Below, piece after piece: positions 34,199 through 42,814 of a DNA stretch of 64,000 bases. Under the pieces are notes generated by a model. The model was not told where the DNA came from. It saw only the letters and a program-made list of their open reading frames with translations, and did not search any database. Source of the DNA: Acidithiobacillus sp. HP-2 (GTDB lineage: Bacteria; Pseudomonadota; Gammaproteobacteria; Acidithiobacillales; Acidithiobacillaceae); the NCBI RefSeq assembly GCF_015100155.1, contig NZ_JACKZA010000010.1, forward strand, positions 76,178-140,177, given 5' to 3'. Every line of letters starts with the position of its first letter. The first letter of the stretch is position 1. Both the position numbers and the translations under genes were made by a program.

Positions 34199-35125
34199 AT
34201 GAATTTCCCAGGCTTTTTCCATCGACGCAGCGATTGTCCTGCCAGCTCAGCGCTGGCGGTCAGCATCGGCAATTTTGACGGTGCCCATAGAGGACATCAG
34301 GCCTTGCTGCAGTCCCTGCGTCAAAGTGATTTACCGACGGCCGTTTTGACCTTTGAACCCCTGCCCCGGGAATTTTTTCTGGCATCCCAGGCCGCACCCC
34401 GGCTGAGCAGTCTTCGTGAAAAGATCAGCGTGCTGCGTCACTACCATGTGGATCAAATTTACTGCCTGCCTTTTGATCAGGCTCTGGCCCGCCTTTCCGC
34501 TGAAGATTTCATTACGCGCATTTTGGTGCAGCAATTACAGTGCCGCTTTCTGGTGGTTGGTCATGATTTTCGTTTCGGGGCGGCGCGGCGGGGCGATCTG
34601 GAGATGCTGCAGCACTTCGGTCGCCAGTATGGTTTTACCGTACACGAGCAACCCCCCTTCAGTCTGGACGGCCAACGTGTCAGCAGCACGGGTATTCGTG
34701 CGGCATTACTGGCGGGTAACCTGGACCAGGCCAGGCACTGGCTGGGCAGACCCTATTCCCTCTGTGGCAAAATCGTTCACGGTGATCATCTGGGTCGGGA
34801 ACTGGGCTTCCCGACCGCCAACATTCCCCTGAATCGCCGCCCCGTTCCGGTCAAGGGCATTTTTGCCGGGCGTCTTCACAGCCCTCAGGGAAGCTGGATA
34901 GCCGCCATCAGTATCGGCTTGCGACCTACCGTCGGCGGTAAGCAAATGGTGCTGGAGGCACACTGCCTGGATGCAGACAGTCCTGATCTTTATGGACAAC
35001 GCGTTCAGGTAGAACTGCATCAGCAATTGCGTCATGAAGAAAAGTACCCGGATCTCGATGCCCTCAAGGCAGCCATTGCCCGGGATATTATCAATACCCG
35101 CCGTTTTTTTGCCGAACACCCTTAG
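34199..35125 (+). CDS. ribF: Bifunctional riboflavin kinase / FAD synthetase
   Basis: 308 residues. The N-terminal nucleotidyltransferase domain makes FAD from FMN (SIGNFDGAHRGHQALL; VGHDFRFG), the C-terminal domain phosphorylates riboflavin (GKIVHGDHLGRELGFPTANI, IGLRPTVGG, LYGQRVQVEL). The order ribF-ileS-lspA is a widely conserved proteobacterial group. The ileS start follows 14 bases later. Confidence 0.97.
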   Translation: MNFPGFFHRRSDCPASSALAVSIGNFDGAHRGHQALLQSLRQSDLPTAVLTFEPLPREFFLASQAAPRLSSLREKISVLRHYHVDQIYCLPFDQALARLSAEDFITRILVQQLQCRFLVVGHDFRFGAARRGDLEMLQHFGRQYGFTVHEQPPFSLDGQRVSSTGIRAALLAGNLDQARHWLGRPYSLCGKIVHGDHLGRELGFPTANIPLNRRPVPVKGIFAGRLHSPQGSWIAAISIGLRPTVGGKQMVLEAHCLDADSPDLYGQRVQVELHQQLRHEEKYPDLDALKAAIARDIINTRRFFAEHP

Positions 35126-35139
35126 GATTTTCAAAACTC

Positions 35140-37962
35140 ATGGACTACAAGCTGACACTGAATCTTCCCCAAACGGACTTTCCCATGCAGGGCAAACTCC
35201 CCGAACGCGAACCGGCAACACTGGCGCGCTGGCAGGAGCATGATTTATATGCCGCCATCCAGACGGCGCGCAGCAATGCCCCGACATTCATCCTGCATGA
35301 CGGCCCTCCCTACGCTAACGGCAAAATTCACATAGGCCATGCGGTCAATAAAATCCTCAAGGACATCATCAACAAAAGCAAATTGAGTGAAGGTTACCGG
35401 GTACCCTATGTGCCGGGCTGGGATTGTCATGGCTTACCCATTGAAATCCAGGTAGAAAAAGAGCTGGGACGCCCTGGAGAAAAAGTCAGTGCCCAGGAAT
35501 TTCGCAACGCTTGCCGGACTTATGCGGAAAGTCAGATTGTTGGACAAAAGCAGGATTTTGAACGACTCGGCATCCTCGGCGACTGGCAGCATCCCTATCT
35601 GACCATGCATTTCGCAGCAGAAGCCAATATTCTTCGGGAACTTGGTCGCTTGACCGTCAATGGTCAGGTAGTACGCGGTGCCAAACCCGTCCACTGGTGT
35701 GTGGATTGTGGTAGTGCACTGGCCGAAGCGGAAGTCGAATATCAGGATCGCACGGATCCCTCCATTGATGTGGCTTTTGCCGTCGCCGATCCGGCTGACC
35801 TGCAGCAACGGCTGGGGCTGAAGGAGGCTGTCGCCGCCAGTGTGGTCATCTGGACTACCACCCCATGGACTTTACCAGCCAATCAGGCGGTCGCCGTACA
35901 TCCCGATTATGCTTATGTGCTCCTGCGCAGCGGGCATCGCCATATTCTGGTGGCTGCCGATCTGGCCGAAAGCACCCTCGCCCGTTATGGGGAAACTTCG
36001 GAAAATGGTCCTGCCATTCTGGCAGAATGTAGCGGATCGCAGCTCGAAGGACTGATTCTGCAGCATCCTTTTCTGGATCGTCAGGTTCCAATCATTCTCG
36101 GCCATCATGTCACCCTGGAAGCCGGTACCGGATGTGTGCACACCGCGCCTGCGCATGGCGTAGAGGACTATGAGGCCAGTCGTCATTATCATCTGCCGGT
36201 AGAAAGCCCCTTGCAGGATAACGGCCGCTTGCGTGATGACATGCCCCGTGGTCTCGCCGGGCTGAATATTCGTCAGGCCAACGAAAGAATCATCGAACTG
36301 CTGCAGGAGGAAGATGCCTTACTGCATCTGGAAAAAATCCGCCACAGCTATCCCCATTGCTGGCGGCACAAGACGCCCCTGCTGTTTCGGGCGACACCGC
36401 AATGGTTTATCAGCATGTCTGCCAACCAGCTCCGCGACAAGGCTCTCTCTGCCATAGAAGCAACGCGCTGGATTCCCGACTGGGGTCAGGAGCGCATTGC
36501 CGGCATGATCCGTCAGCGTCCGGACTGGTGTATTTCCCGGCAAAGAGCCTGGGGCGTACCCATTGCCCTGTTTTTCTGCGGCCAGTGTGGTGAACCGCTG
36601 CGCGATGCGGCAACTTTCGAACGGATTGCTCAGGCGGTGGAAGCCAATGGTGTTGATGCCTGGTTCAACCAGCCTGCCGGGGATTTTCTGCCTGCAGGAG
36701 CCCATTGTGCAGCCTGTGGACATGATCATTTCCACAAGAGTACGGATATTCTTGACGTCTGGTTTGATTCCGGCTCGACCCACGCCTTTGTCCTGGAGCA
36801 GCGTCCGGAACTGCACAGTCCTGCCGACCTGTATCTGGAAGGCTCAGATCAACATCGTGGCTGGTTTCAGTCCTCCCTGCTGGAGTCTGTGGCGAGCCGG
36901 GGGCGTGCACCATTCAAGGCGGTTTTGACTCATGGCTTCACGGTGGATGGTGAAGGCCGCAAAATGAGCAAGTCAGTGGGTAACGTCATTGCCCCGCAAA
37001 GCATTATCGACCGTTATGGTGCGGATATTCTGCGCCTCTGGGTGGCTTCGGCAGATTACCGGGGCGAAATTCCCATTTCCGATGCCATCGTCAAGCAGTT
37101 GGGGGATAGCTATCGGCGCATTCGTAACACGGCCCGCTACATTCTCGGCAACACCCACGATTTTGACTGCGCAAAAGACGCACTCCCCGCAGCAGAGTTG
37201 CTGGAAATGGATCGCTGGATGCTGGCGCGCACCGCACTGCTGCAGGAAGAAATTCGTGCGGCCTATGCTGAATACCAATTTCTCAAGGTCCAGCAAAAGC
37301 TCCATCATTTTTGTTCCATTGATCTGGGCGGCCTCTATCTGGACGTACTCAAGGATCGCCTCTATACCTCACCGACTGCCTCTCGCGCCCGCCGTTCCGC
37401 ACAAACCATCCTCTGGCTGATGCTGGAAGCCATGGTGCGCTGGATGGCACCCATACTGAGCTTTACCGGAGAAGAAATCTGGCAGGAAATGCGGGATCGG
37501 CCGGCACCCAGCGTGTTTTTTGGTGAATACCCGGACCTCCCTCTACCCGAGGACTCAGTCCTGCTCAATGCCCGCTGGGAGCGTCTCAGCCAATTACGGG
37601 ATGCCGTCAATGCGGCACTGGAACTGCTGCGTCAGGACAAAAAAATTGGCTCCGGTCTGGATGCCGAACTGCAGATTTATGCCAACGATGACTGGCAGGC
37701 TTTTCTGCACCCTCTGGGAGAAGAACTGCGCTATTTTTTGATGACTTCCGCCTGCAGCATCCATGCCTACTCCGGGCGACCGGAAAACAGCGCCGAACTG
37801 GTTCCCGGGGTTGCTTTGCAGGTACAAACGAGCACGGCCAGCAAATGTGCACGGTGCTGGCATCGCCGTCATGATGTCGGCCAGCATGCCGGACATCCGG
37901 AAATTTGTGGTCGTTGTGTAAGCAATCTTGAATTACCAGGCGAACAACGGGAGTTCTGCTGA
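35140..37962 (+). CDS. ileS: Isoleucyl-tRNA synthetase
   Basis: 940-residue class I aminoacyl-tRNA synthetase. The HIGH motif is in PPYANGKIHIGHAVNKILKD (around residue 60), the KMSKS loop in GRKMSKSVGN (near residue 608), and the editing CP1 domain carries VIWTTTPWTLPANQA. The C-terminal zinc site is formed by CARCW and CGRCV. The stop overlaps the lspA start by one base. Confidence 0.99.
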   Translation: MDYKLTLNLPQTDFPMQGKLPEREPATLARWQEHDLYAAIQTARSNAPTFILHDGPPYANGKIHIGHAVNKILKDIINKSKLSEGYRVPYVPGWDCHGLPIEIQVEKELGRPGEKVSAQEFRNACRTYAESQIVGQKQDFERLGILGDWQHPYLTMHFAAEANILRELGRLTVNGQVVRGAKPVHWCVDCGSALAEAEVEYQDRTDPSIDVAFAVADPADLQQRLGLKEAVAASVVIWTTTPWTLPANQAVAVHPDYAYVLLRSGHRHILVAADLAESTLARYGETSENGPAILAECSGSQLEGLILQHPFLDRQVPIILGHHVTLEAGTGCVHTAPAHGVEDYEASRHYHLPVESPLQDNGRLRDDMPRGLAGLNIRQANERIIELLQEEDALLHLEKIRHSYPHCWRHKTPLLFRATPQWFISMSANQLRDKALSAIEATRWIPDWGQERIAGMIRQRPDWCISRQRAWGVPIALFFCGQCGEPLRDAATFERIAQAVEANGVDAWFNQPAGDFLPAGAHCAACGHDHFHKSTDILDVWFDSGSTHAFVLEQRPELHSPADLYLEGSDQHRGWFQSSLLESVASRGRAPFKAVLTHGFTVDGEGRKMSKSVGNVIAPQSIIDRYGADILRLWVASADYRGEIPISDAIVKQLGDSYRRIRNTARYILGNTHDFDCAKDALPAAELLEMDRWMLARTALLQEEIRAAYAEYQFLKVQQKLHHFCSIDLGGLYLDVLKDRLYTSPTASRARRSAQTILWLMLEAMVRWMAPILSFTGEEIWQEMRDRPAPSVFFGEYPDLPLPEDSVLLNARWERLSQLRDAVNAALELLRQDKKIGSGLDAELQIYANDDWQAFLHPLGEELRYFLMTSACSIHAYSGRPENSAELVPGVALQVQTSTASKCARCWHRRHDVGQHAGHPEICGRCVSNLELPGEQREFC

Positions 37963-38420
37963 TGTTACGTTACCTTTGGCTGTCTTTTGCCGTCATCCTT
38001 GCAGATCAGGGCGTCAAACTCTGGCTGAGTCACATCTGGCGCGTGGGACAGGGTATTGTCGTTATCCCCGGCCTCCTGAATTTTCGCCTCGTCCACAACA
38101 CGGGGGCTGCTTTCAGTTTTCTGGCAGGTGCAGGCGGTTGGCAGCGCTGGCTGCTCATTGGTATTGCCCTGCTGGTCGTTGTCGTCATTGTCGCCATCCT
38201 GCGTCGTCTCAAACCCGGCAGCACCTGGACCGCCATTTCTCTTGCACTCATTCTTGGCGGTGCTGTAGGCAATCTGATTGATCGCATTCGTCTTGGCTAT
38301 GTAGTGGACTTTATTGGGGCGCACTGGGGTTCTTTATATTGGCCTTACTTCAATATTGCCGACAGTGCCATTTCCATCGGCGCTGTGATTCTAGTTCTGG
38401 ACGCTTTCCGCCGTCATTAG
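37962..38420 (+). CDS. lspA: Lipoprotein signal peptidase II
   Basis: 152-residue inner-membrane aspartic protease with four membrane segments, cleaving the signal peptide of diacylated prolipoproteins before the modified cysteine. Catalytic aspartates lie in GNLIDRIRLGYVVDFI and FNIADSAISIG; VHNTGAAFSFL is also conserved. It is translationally coupled to ileS. Confidence 0.98.
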   Translation: MLRYLWLSFAVILADQGVKLWLSHIWRVGQGIVVIPGLLNFRLVHNTGAAFSFLAGAGGWQRWLLIGIALLVVVVIVAILRRLKPGSTWTAISLALILGGAVGNLIDRIRLGYVVDFIGAHWGSLYWPYFNIADSAISIGAVILVLDAFRRH

Positions 38421-38481
38421 CCTTCCGGTTACAAAAACATCCCATTGAGCAGTGGGGAGTTTTTGCGACACCGGCAGTTAT

Positions 38482-38573
38482 CCTAAAACCGGTGGTGGGC
38501 TGGGAAGCTTTGCAGCGACTTTGGCCCGCGCCGTTGGCGCAAAAAGCTTCCCAGCCCACCGCCGGTTTTAGGG
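38482..38573. repeat. Structured intergenic repeat, copy C (long hairpin)
   Basis: Near-perfect inverted repeat of about 30 bp: the left arm 38482-38512 begins CCTAAAACCGG, the right arm 38541-38572 ends CCGGTTTTAGG, both containing GGGCTGGGAAGCTT in opposite orientation. The loop is the core GCGACTTTGGCCCGCGCCGTT at about 38514-38534, also found at copy A and copy B. The arms differ completely from those of copy A while keeping complementarity. It may also act as the terminator-like 3' end of ribF-ileS-lspA, though no T-run follows. Confidence 0.8.
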
Positions 38574-38677
38574 GGCACCCTGTAAAAACGGGCACCTTGT
38601 CGTCAAAACGTGACAGAAAGCGGCCAACTGACCGTTCGGATAATTTTAGTAAATTGATTTTTCACAAGCATTTTTAT

Positions 38678-38693
38678 TGGCACACTCCTTGCT
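38678..38693 (+). promoter_or_regulatory. Sigma-54 (RpoN) promoter
   Basis: TGGCACACTCCTTGCT matches the -24/-12 consensus TGGCAC-R-N4-TTGC-W at every fixed position: GG at 38679-38680 and GC at 38691-38692 with 10 bases between. It lies 35 bases before the ATG of the 72-aa basic protein gene. Such promoters need an AAA+ enhancer-binding activator, which is not encoded in this window. Confidence 0.8.
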
Positions 38694-38728
38694 TTATTGT
38701 TTTCAATAGAAAGCTAAGGAGACAGCAG

Positions 38729-38947
38729 ATGGATAACAGCACAAATTTGTTAGCGGCTTTGCGTCGGGTTCGCAGCTTCCCCAGCTACGCTTCTTTCATG
38801 GCAGGACATGAAAGACAACGCATCAAACGGGAATTACAGAAACGCCTGCTCCGCTTGCGCCGGCAACGACAGGTTCAGCAACGTCCCAACTTTGTGACCA
38901 AACAACAACAAATAGCGGGCGGTATTTTCCAGCATATTTTTCACTGA
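38729..38947 (+). CDS. Small very basic protein under a sigma-54 promoter
   Basis: 72 residues, about a quarter Arg/Lys, with helical stretches (LLAALRRVRSF, RQRIKRELQKRLLRLRRQRQ). No signal peptide or known domain is recognised. Size and charge suggest a nucleic-acid or membrane-surface binder. A good ribosome-binding site (AAGGAG, 9 bases upstream) and the consensus sigma-54 promoter argue for a real, regulated gene. The reading frame runs open upstream through the repeat, but the ATG at 38729 is the only start with a ribosome-binding site. Confidence 0.65.
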   Translation: MDNSTNLLAALRRVRSFPSYASFMAGHERQRIKRELQKRLLRLRRQRQVQQRPNFVTKQQQIAGGIFQHIFH

Positions 38948-39038
38948 AGCCTAGACGCAGGTGCGCTGAATTTTCTTTCCGCACTGGGTACATACGCAAT
39001 TTTTCTAGAGCGCCCACCAACAGGTGGGTGAGGGCATT

Positions 39039-39785
39039 TCAATCTCGATGAACCAGCCCGGCCCGCGCCTGAGCGCGCGGTTTTATGATGATCTCATCAA
39101 TATTGACATGAGCAGGACGGCTGACCACCCAGCTAATGGCGTCGGCAATATCTGCTGCCACCAAAGGCTCCATACCCGCATATACACTCGCCGCACGTTC
39201 TGCATCTCCGGCAAAACGGACCAGACTGAATTCGGTTTCCACCAGTCCCGGATCAATCTCGGTAATGCGGATGGGTTTGCCCAACCATTCCACGCGCAGG
39301 GTTTCAGTAATCGCCTTGACCGCATGTTTGCAGGCCGTATAGCCACCACCACCGGCATAGGTTTCATGGGCAGCAATACTGCCGATATTGACCAGATGTC
39401 CAACGCCCGAAGAAGCTTTCAACAGTCGTGGATAGAGTGCCTTACTCATGCGCGCCAAACCCAGCACATTACTGTCCCACATGCGTTGCCAGTGGGATTC
39501 CTCCATTTCGGCAATGGGCTCAAGGCCGAGCGCACCGCCGGCATTATTGACCAGAATATCGACCGCCTCGGGTAACTGATCGACAAACTGACGAACACTT
39601 TCCGTGTCGGTGACATCCAGAGTCAGGGCCACGCCCTGAATTTCTTCCGCCAATGCCTGCAAGCGTTCGAGGCGACGTGCACCGACATAGACCTTACATC
39701 CCTGGCGGGCAAGCTGACGCGCTGTTTCTGCGCCAATACCTGATGATGCCCCCGTAACCACGGCACAGCGCTGGAGGGAGATCAT
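39039..39785 (-). CDS. Short-chain dehydrogenase/reductase
   Basis: 248-residue classical SDR. The cofactor-binding TGASSGIGAETA at residues 11-22, NNAGGALGLEP and the catalytic IGSIAAHETYAGGGGYTACK (Ser...Tyr-x3-Lys) are intact. It resembles YdfG-type 3-hydroxy acid dehydrogenases; the substrate is not predictable. The start overlaps the redoxin stop by 4 bases, suggesting co-translation with a thiol-redox protein. Confidence 0.9.
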   Translation of the reverse strand: MISLQRCAVVTGASSGIGAETARQLARQGCKVYVGARRLERLQALAEEIQGVALTLDVTDTESVRQFVDQLPEAVDILVNNAGGALGLEPIAEMEESHWQRMWDSNVLGLARMSKALYPRLLKASSGVGHLVNIGSIAAHETYAGGGGYTACKHAVKAITETLRVEWLGKPIRITEIDPGLVETEFSLVRFAGDAERAASVYAGMEPLVAADIADAISWVVSRPAHVNIDEIIIKPRAQARAGLVHRD

Positions 39786-40357
39786 GCCCAACCCTCCGGT
39801 TCATTACCAGCCCGCCACTTGATGCTGCAACCTACGCTGGGCAGGACTTTTGCCGGAGGCTCACGCTTTTCGAGCACGGCAGCAACCGCTTCCGATAAAT
39901 CTTTTCCGGTAACCGGTAACGTATTTTTGGGACGACTGTCATCAAACTGGCCATGGTAAAAAAGCTTGCCTGCCTGATCAAACAGGAAAATGTCCGGGGT
40001 ACAAACGGCGTTGAAGGCCTTCGCTACGGCCTGATCTGCATCAAAAAGATAAGGGAAGTCATAACCGGCACGCTGCGCTTCGGCAGGCATTTTCTCGGGG
40101 GCATCTTCAGGATAAGTATCGGGGTCATTACTGTTGATCGCCACTACCTGCAGTCCCTGGTTTTGCCACTGACGGGCCAGTTCACCCAAATGCTTGCTGA
40201 TATGCAGTACATAAGGGCAATGGTTGCAGATGAACAGCACCAGTAAGGGCTTGCCCGGGGCAGAAGTGCTCGACCATTGCTCATTTCCTCCTCCGACGGG
40301 CAAAGAAAAAGCGGGCATGGCACCACCAACGGGTAAATCTTTTGCAGTCATTGCCAT
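39782..40357 (-). CDS. AhpC/TSA-type thioredoxin-family protein
   Basis: 191-residue redoxin. The segment FICNHCPYVLHISKH contains a C-x2-C redox pair in place of the usual peroxiredoxin single cysteine, and TPDIFLFDQAGKLFYHGQFD is the cis-Pro/beta hairpin region. Members of this group are cytosolic thiol-disulfide or peroxide-reducing proteins of poorly known substrate. Ribosome-binding site AAGGAG lies 8 bases upstream. Confidence 0.85.
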   Translation of the reverse strand: MAMTAKDLPVGGAMPAFSLPVGGGNEQWSSTSAPGKPLLVLFICNHCPYVLHISKHLGELARQWQNQGLQVVAINSNDPDTYPEDAPEKMPAEAQRAGYDFPYLFDADQAVAKAFNAVCTPDIFLFDQAGKLFYHGQFDDSRPKNTLPVTGKDLSEAVAAVLEKREPPAKVLPSVGCSIKWRAGNEPEGWA

Positions 40358-40438
40358 AATTGAATCTCCTTACATTCCTGATGATGTGGCGATGGTCGAT
40401 GCCGTATTGATCGACCGAAAATTTCCTTCACGTAGCGC

Positions 40439-42202
40439 TCAAGCGGGGGCCGGAGTCAGATCTCCTGCTGGGCCTTGCTGCTGTACGACTTCCAGCACCC
40501 AGGCACCATTACCCTGCAGGCGCAGGCAATGCTGGTGGTGCTGCAGCAAACTGGAGCGATGACCGACACTGATGATTGCGCTTTCCGGAAGGGCTTCGAC
40601 CAGCAATTGATATAGTCGATTTTCGGCGGGTTCATCCAGAGCCGAACTCGCCTCATCCAGAAATAACCACTGCGGTTTTTGCACCAGCACCCGCGCGAAA
40701 GCCAGACGCTGCTGTTCTCCCAAGGATAACACATGCGACCAGAGCCGGGAGTCATCCAGCTTGTCGGCAAGACTATTCATATCAACCCTGCGCAAAATCT
40801 GCTGCAGTCGCTGATCATCCACATTGGCTCCAAAGGGATACACCAGAACATCCCGAAGAGTACCCAGAGGTAAGTAAGGTTTTTGGGGAAGAAATAAAGG
40901 ACGCTCCCCTTCGGGTAGGCCGATTTCTCCATCACCAAAAGGCCAGATACCCGCCAGACTGCGGATCAGCGTACTTTTCCCGCCACCGGATGGCCCCATG
41001 ATCAACAGTCGCTCACGACGACGGACGTCGAGATTCAGGTCATGCACCAGTTCCCGGCCATCGGGCAAGCGCACATTGAGATCCTTGACCTGCAGGCAGG
41101 GCGCGTTTTTCCGCTCAATCTGATAGTGAGTTTCACGGATAACCCGCACCTCATCCATGGATTGTTCAAAAAAGCGCAAACGATCGACGACCGCATGCCA
41201 GTTGGCCAGACTGCTGTAACTGCTGACAATAAAGGAAAGCGCGCCCTGCACCTGGGAAAAAGCGGAGGCGATTTGCTGCAGCCCGCCGATACCAATGGCT
41301 TTATTCACAAAATAGGCAGGCATGCTGACAATAATCGGAAAAATAATGGCTGCCTGACCATAGCCTGATACCCACCAATTCAGACGCATGGATCGCCAGA
41401 TGATCCGCCAGTAATTCGCATACACTTCGGCAAAACGCCGGAGAAAATGGTGGCGTTCTTCGTTTTCGCCCCCATATAAAGCCACGCTCTCGCTGTTTTC
41501 CCGCAGGCGCATCATGCTGAAACGGAAATCCGCCTGATAGCGTTCCTGATTAAAATTGAGCTTGATCAGCGGGCGGCCAATAAGCGCCGTCAGAATGGTT
41601 CCAAATACGGCATATATCAGGGCAGCCCAAACCAGATAACCGGGAATGGTGTATAAAGCCCCATTCCAGGGGATGGTAATCATGGCCGACAACTCCCAAA
41701 GCATGAACACAAAGGCCGCCAGAGTCGTTATGGAACTCAGCAGACCAATGATGATGTTCAGGGTCTGACTGGTAAAACTGGCCAGATCTTCGCTGATACG
41801 CTGGTCGGGGTTGTCTGTCCCATCGCCGAGCACCTGCATATGGTAAAATGTGCTTTTGGACAACCAGTTGTCGAGATAATGGCGGGTCAGCCAACGTCGC
41901 CAGCGTATTTCCAGCATCTGGGTAAAAAAAGTCTGGGATACGGCGGCTATGATGTAGGCTGTCGCCAGCACCAGAAAAATCAGCATCTGATGCCAGGCGG
42001 CATTGACAGCAAAACGCTGCAAGGCATTCCAGAAAACGGCATACCACTGGGTAATGCGGTAGGAAATAAACACCATAAACAGATTGAGAATAATGATCAG
42101 CGCGAAAACACCCCGTGCACTCCAGCGCTCTTCTGAATGCCACCAATAGGGCTTACTGATACGCCACAAGTCGCGAAAAAATGCTCCGTTAAACTGCTTC
42201 AT
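40439..42202 (-). CDS. SbmA/BacA-type ABC transporter with fused ATPase
   Basis: 587 residues: an N-terminal six-helix SbmA_BacA-type membrane domain (residues about 1-330) and a C-terminal ABC ATPase. Walker A is MGPSGGGKSTLIRSLAG, the signature is LSLGEQQRLAFARVL and Walker B is WLFLDEASSALDEP. It matches the YddA/Rv1819c group, which moves peptides, cobalamin or long-chain fatty acids; the substrate here is unknown. Confidence 0.92.
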   Translation of the reverse strand: MKQFNGAFFRDLWRISKPYWWHSEERWSARGVFALIIILNLFMVFISYRITQWYAVFWNALQRFAVNAAWHQMLIFLVLATAYIIAAVSQTFFTQMLEIRWRRWLTRHYLDNWLSKSTFYHMQVLGDGTDNPDQRISEDLASFTSQTLNIIIGLLSSITTLAAFVFMLWELSAMITIPWNGALYTIPGYLVWAALIYAVFGTILTALIGRPLIKLNFNQERYQADFRFSMMRLRENSESVALYGGENEERHHFLRRFAEVYANYWRIIWRSMRLNWWVSGYGQAAIIFPIIVSMPAYFVNKAIGIGGLQQIASAFSQVQGALSFIVSSYSSLANWHAVVDRLRFFEQSMDEVRVIRETHYQIERKNAPCLQVKDLNVRLPDGRELVHDLNLDVRRRERLLIMGPSGGGKSTLIRSLAGIWPFGDGEIGLPEGERPLFLPQKPYLPLGTLRDVLVYPFGANVDDQRLQQILRRVDMNSLADKLDDSRLWSHVLSLGEQQRLAFARVLVQKPQWLFLDEASSALDEPAENRLYQLLVEALPESAIISVGHRSSLLQHHQHCLRLQGNGAWVLEVVQQQGPAGDLTPAPA

Positions 42203-42324
42203 GCACTCTCCCCACCCATAAAAACCTTCAACATCTCAACGCTCCTCCGGTTTTCACGCCGGCCCCGGCTTAATTATTGCTAAGCTTCAGGGGAAGTCTT
42301 ATCTATAAAGCTCAGGAGAATAGC

Positions 42325-42807
42325 ATGACCCAATCCAAAAACCATTCCCGTCGTCAGTTCATCGGAGGTATTGCTGCTGTTGCTGGAGTCGGTGCCCTGG
42401 CCCTCAGCAATCAGGGCAACGCCCAGGGCATGATGGGACCAAGCAAAAACAAGGTAGTGTTTCAACTCAACAAGTCCGATCCGGCTTATATTCTGGACAT
42501 CCTGCATAGTGCGGCCGTCGTCCTCGGACATTTCAACAGCGATGCTGACATTGTCATCGACTGCTTCGGACCCGGCCTCTGGTTGCTGGTCAAAGCCCCG
42601 AAAAATCATCAACATTATGAAAAATTCATTATGGAACAGGTAGAAAGCCTGCACATGTATGGCGTGGTTTTCAACGCCTGTGAACAGACCATGAAAACCA
42701 TCCACATCGACAAGGCAGACCTTATTCCGCAGGCGGTGCCCGTGTTTAGCGGCGCGGTGGATCTCATTACCCTGCAGCAAAAGGGTTACGCCTATATCGC
42801 CTGGTAG
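42325..42807 (+). CDS. Tat-exported DsrE-family-like protein
   Basis: 160 residues. The N-terminus has a twin-arginine signal (HSRRQFIGGIAAVAGVGALALS) ending near residue 34, so folded export to the periplasm is expected. The mature part resembles DsrE/DsrF/YchN-like sulfur-carrier folds, with Cys in VIDCFGPG and in FNACEQTM. In a sulfur-oxidiser a periplasmic sulfur-relay or redox role is conceivable, but the residues do not prove it. Ribosome-binding site CAGGAG lies 7 bases upstream; an earlier in-frame ATG is less likely because it would bury the twin arginine. Confidence 0.75.
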   Translation: MTQSKNHSRRQFIGGIAAVAGVGALALSNQGNAQGMMGPSKNKVVFQLNKSDPAYILDILHSAAVVLGHFNSDADIVIDCFGPGLWLLVKAPKNHQHYEKFIMEQVESLHMYGVVFNACEQTMKTIHIDKADLIPQAVPVFSGAVDLITLQQKGYAYIAW

Positions 42808-42814
42808 GAAACCC

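Noticed and set aside
38339..38728. Long open frame running from lspA through the repeat to the 72-aa gene
   Set aside because: The frame passes through the palindromic repeat, has no ribosome-binding site or family similarity, and the real start at 38729 has both promoter and ribosome-binding site.
39011..39030. Hairpin CCCACC/GGTGGG as a terminator of the 72-aa gene
   Set aside because: The stem is short and no T-run follows; too weak to list as a terminator.
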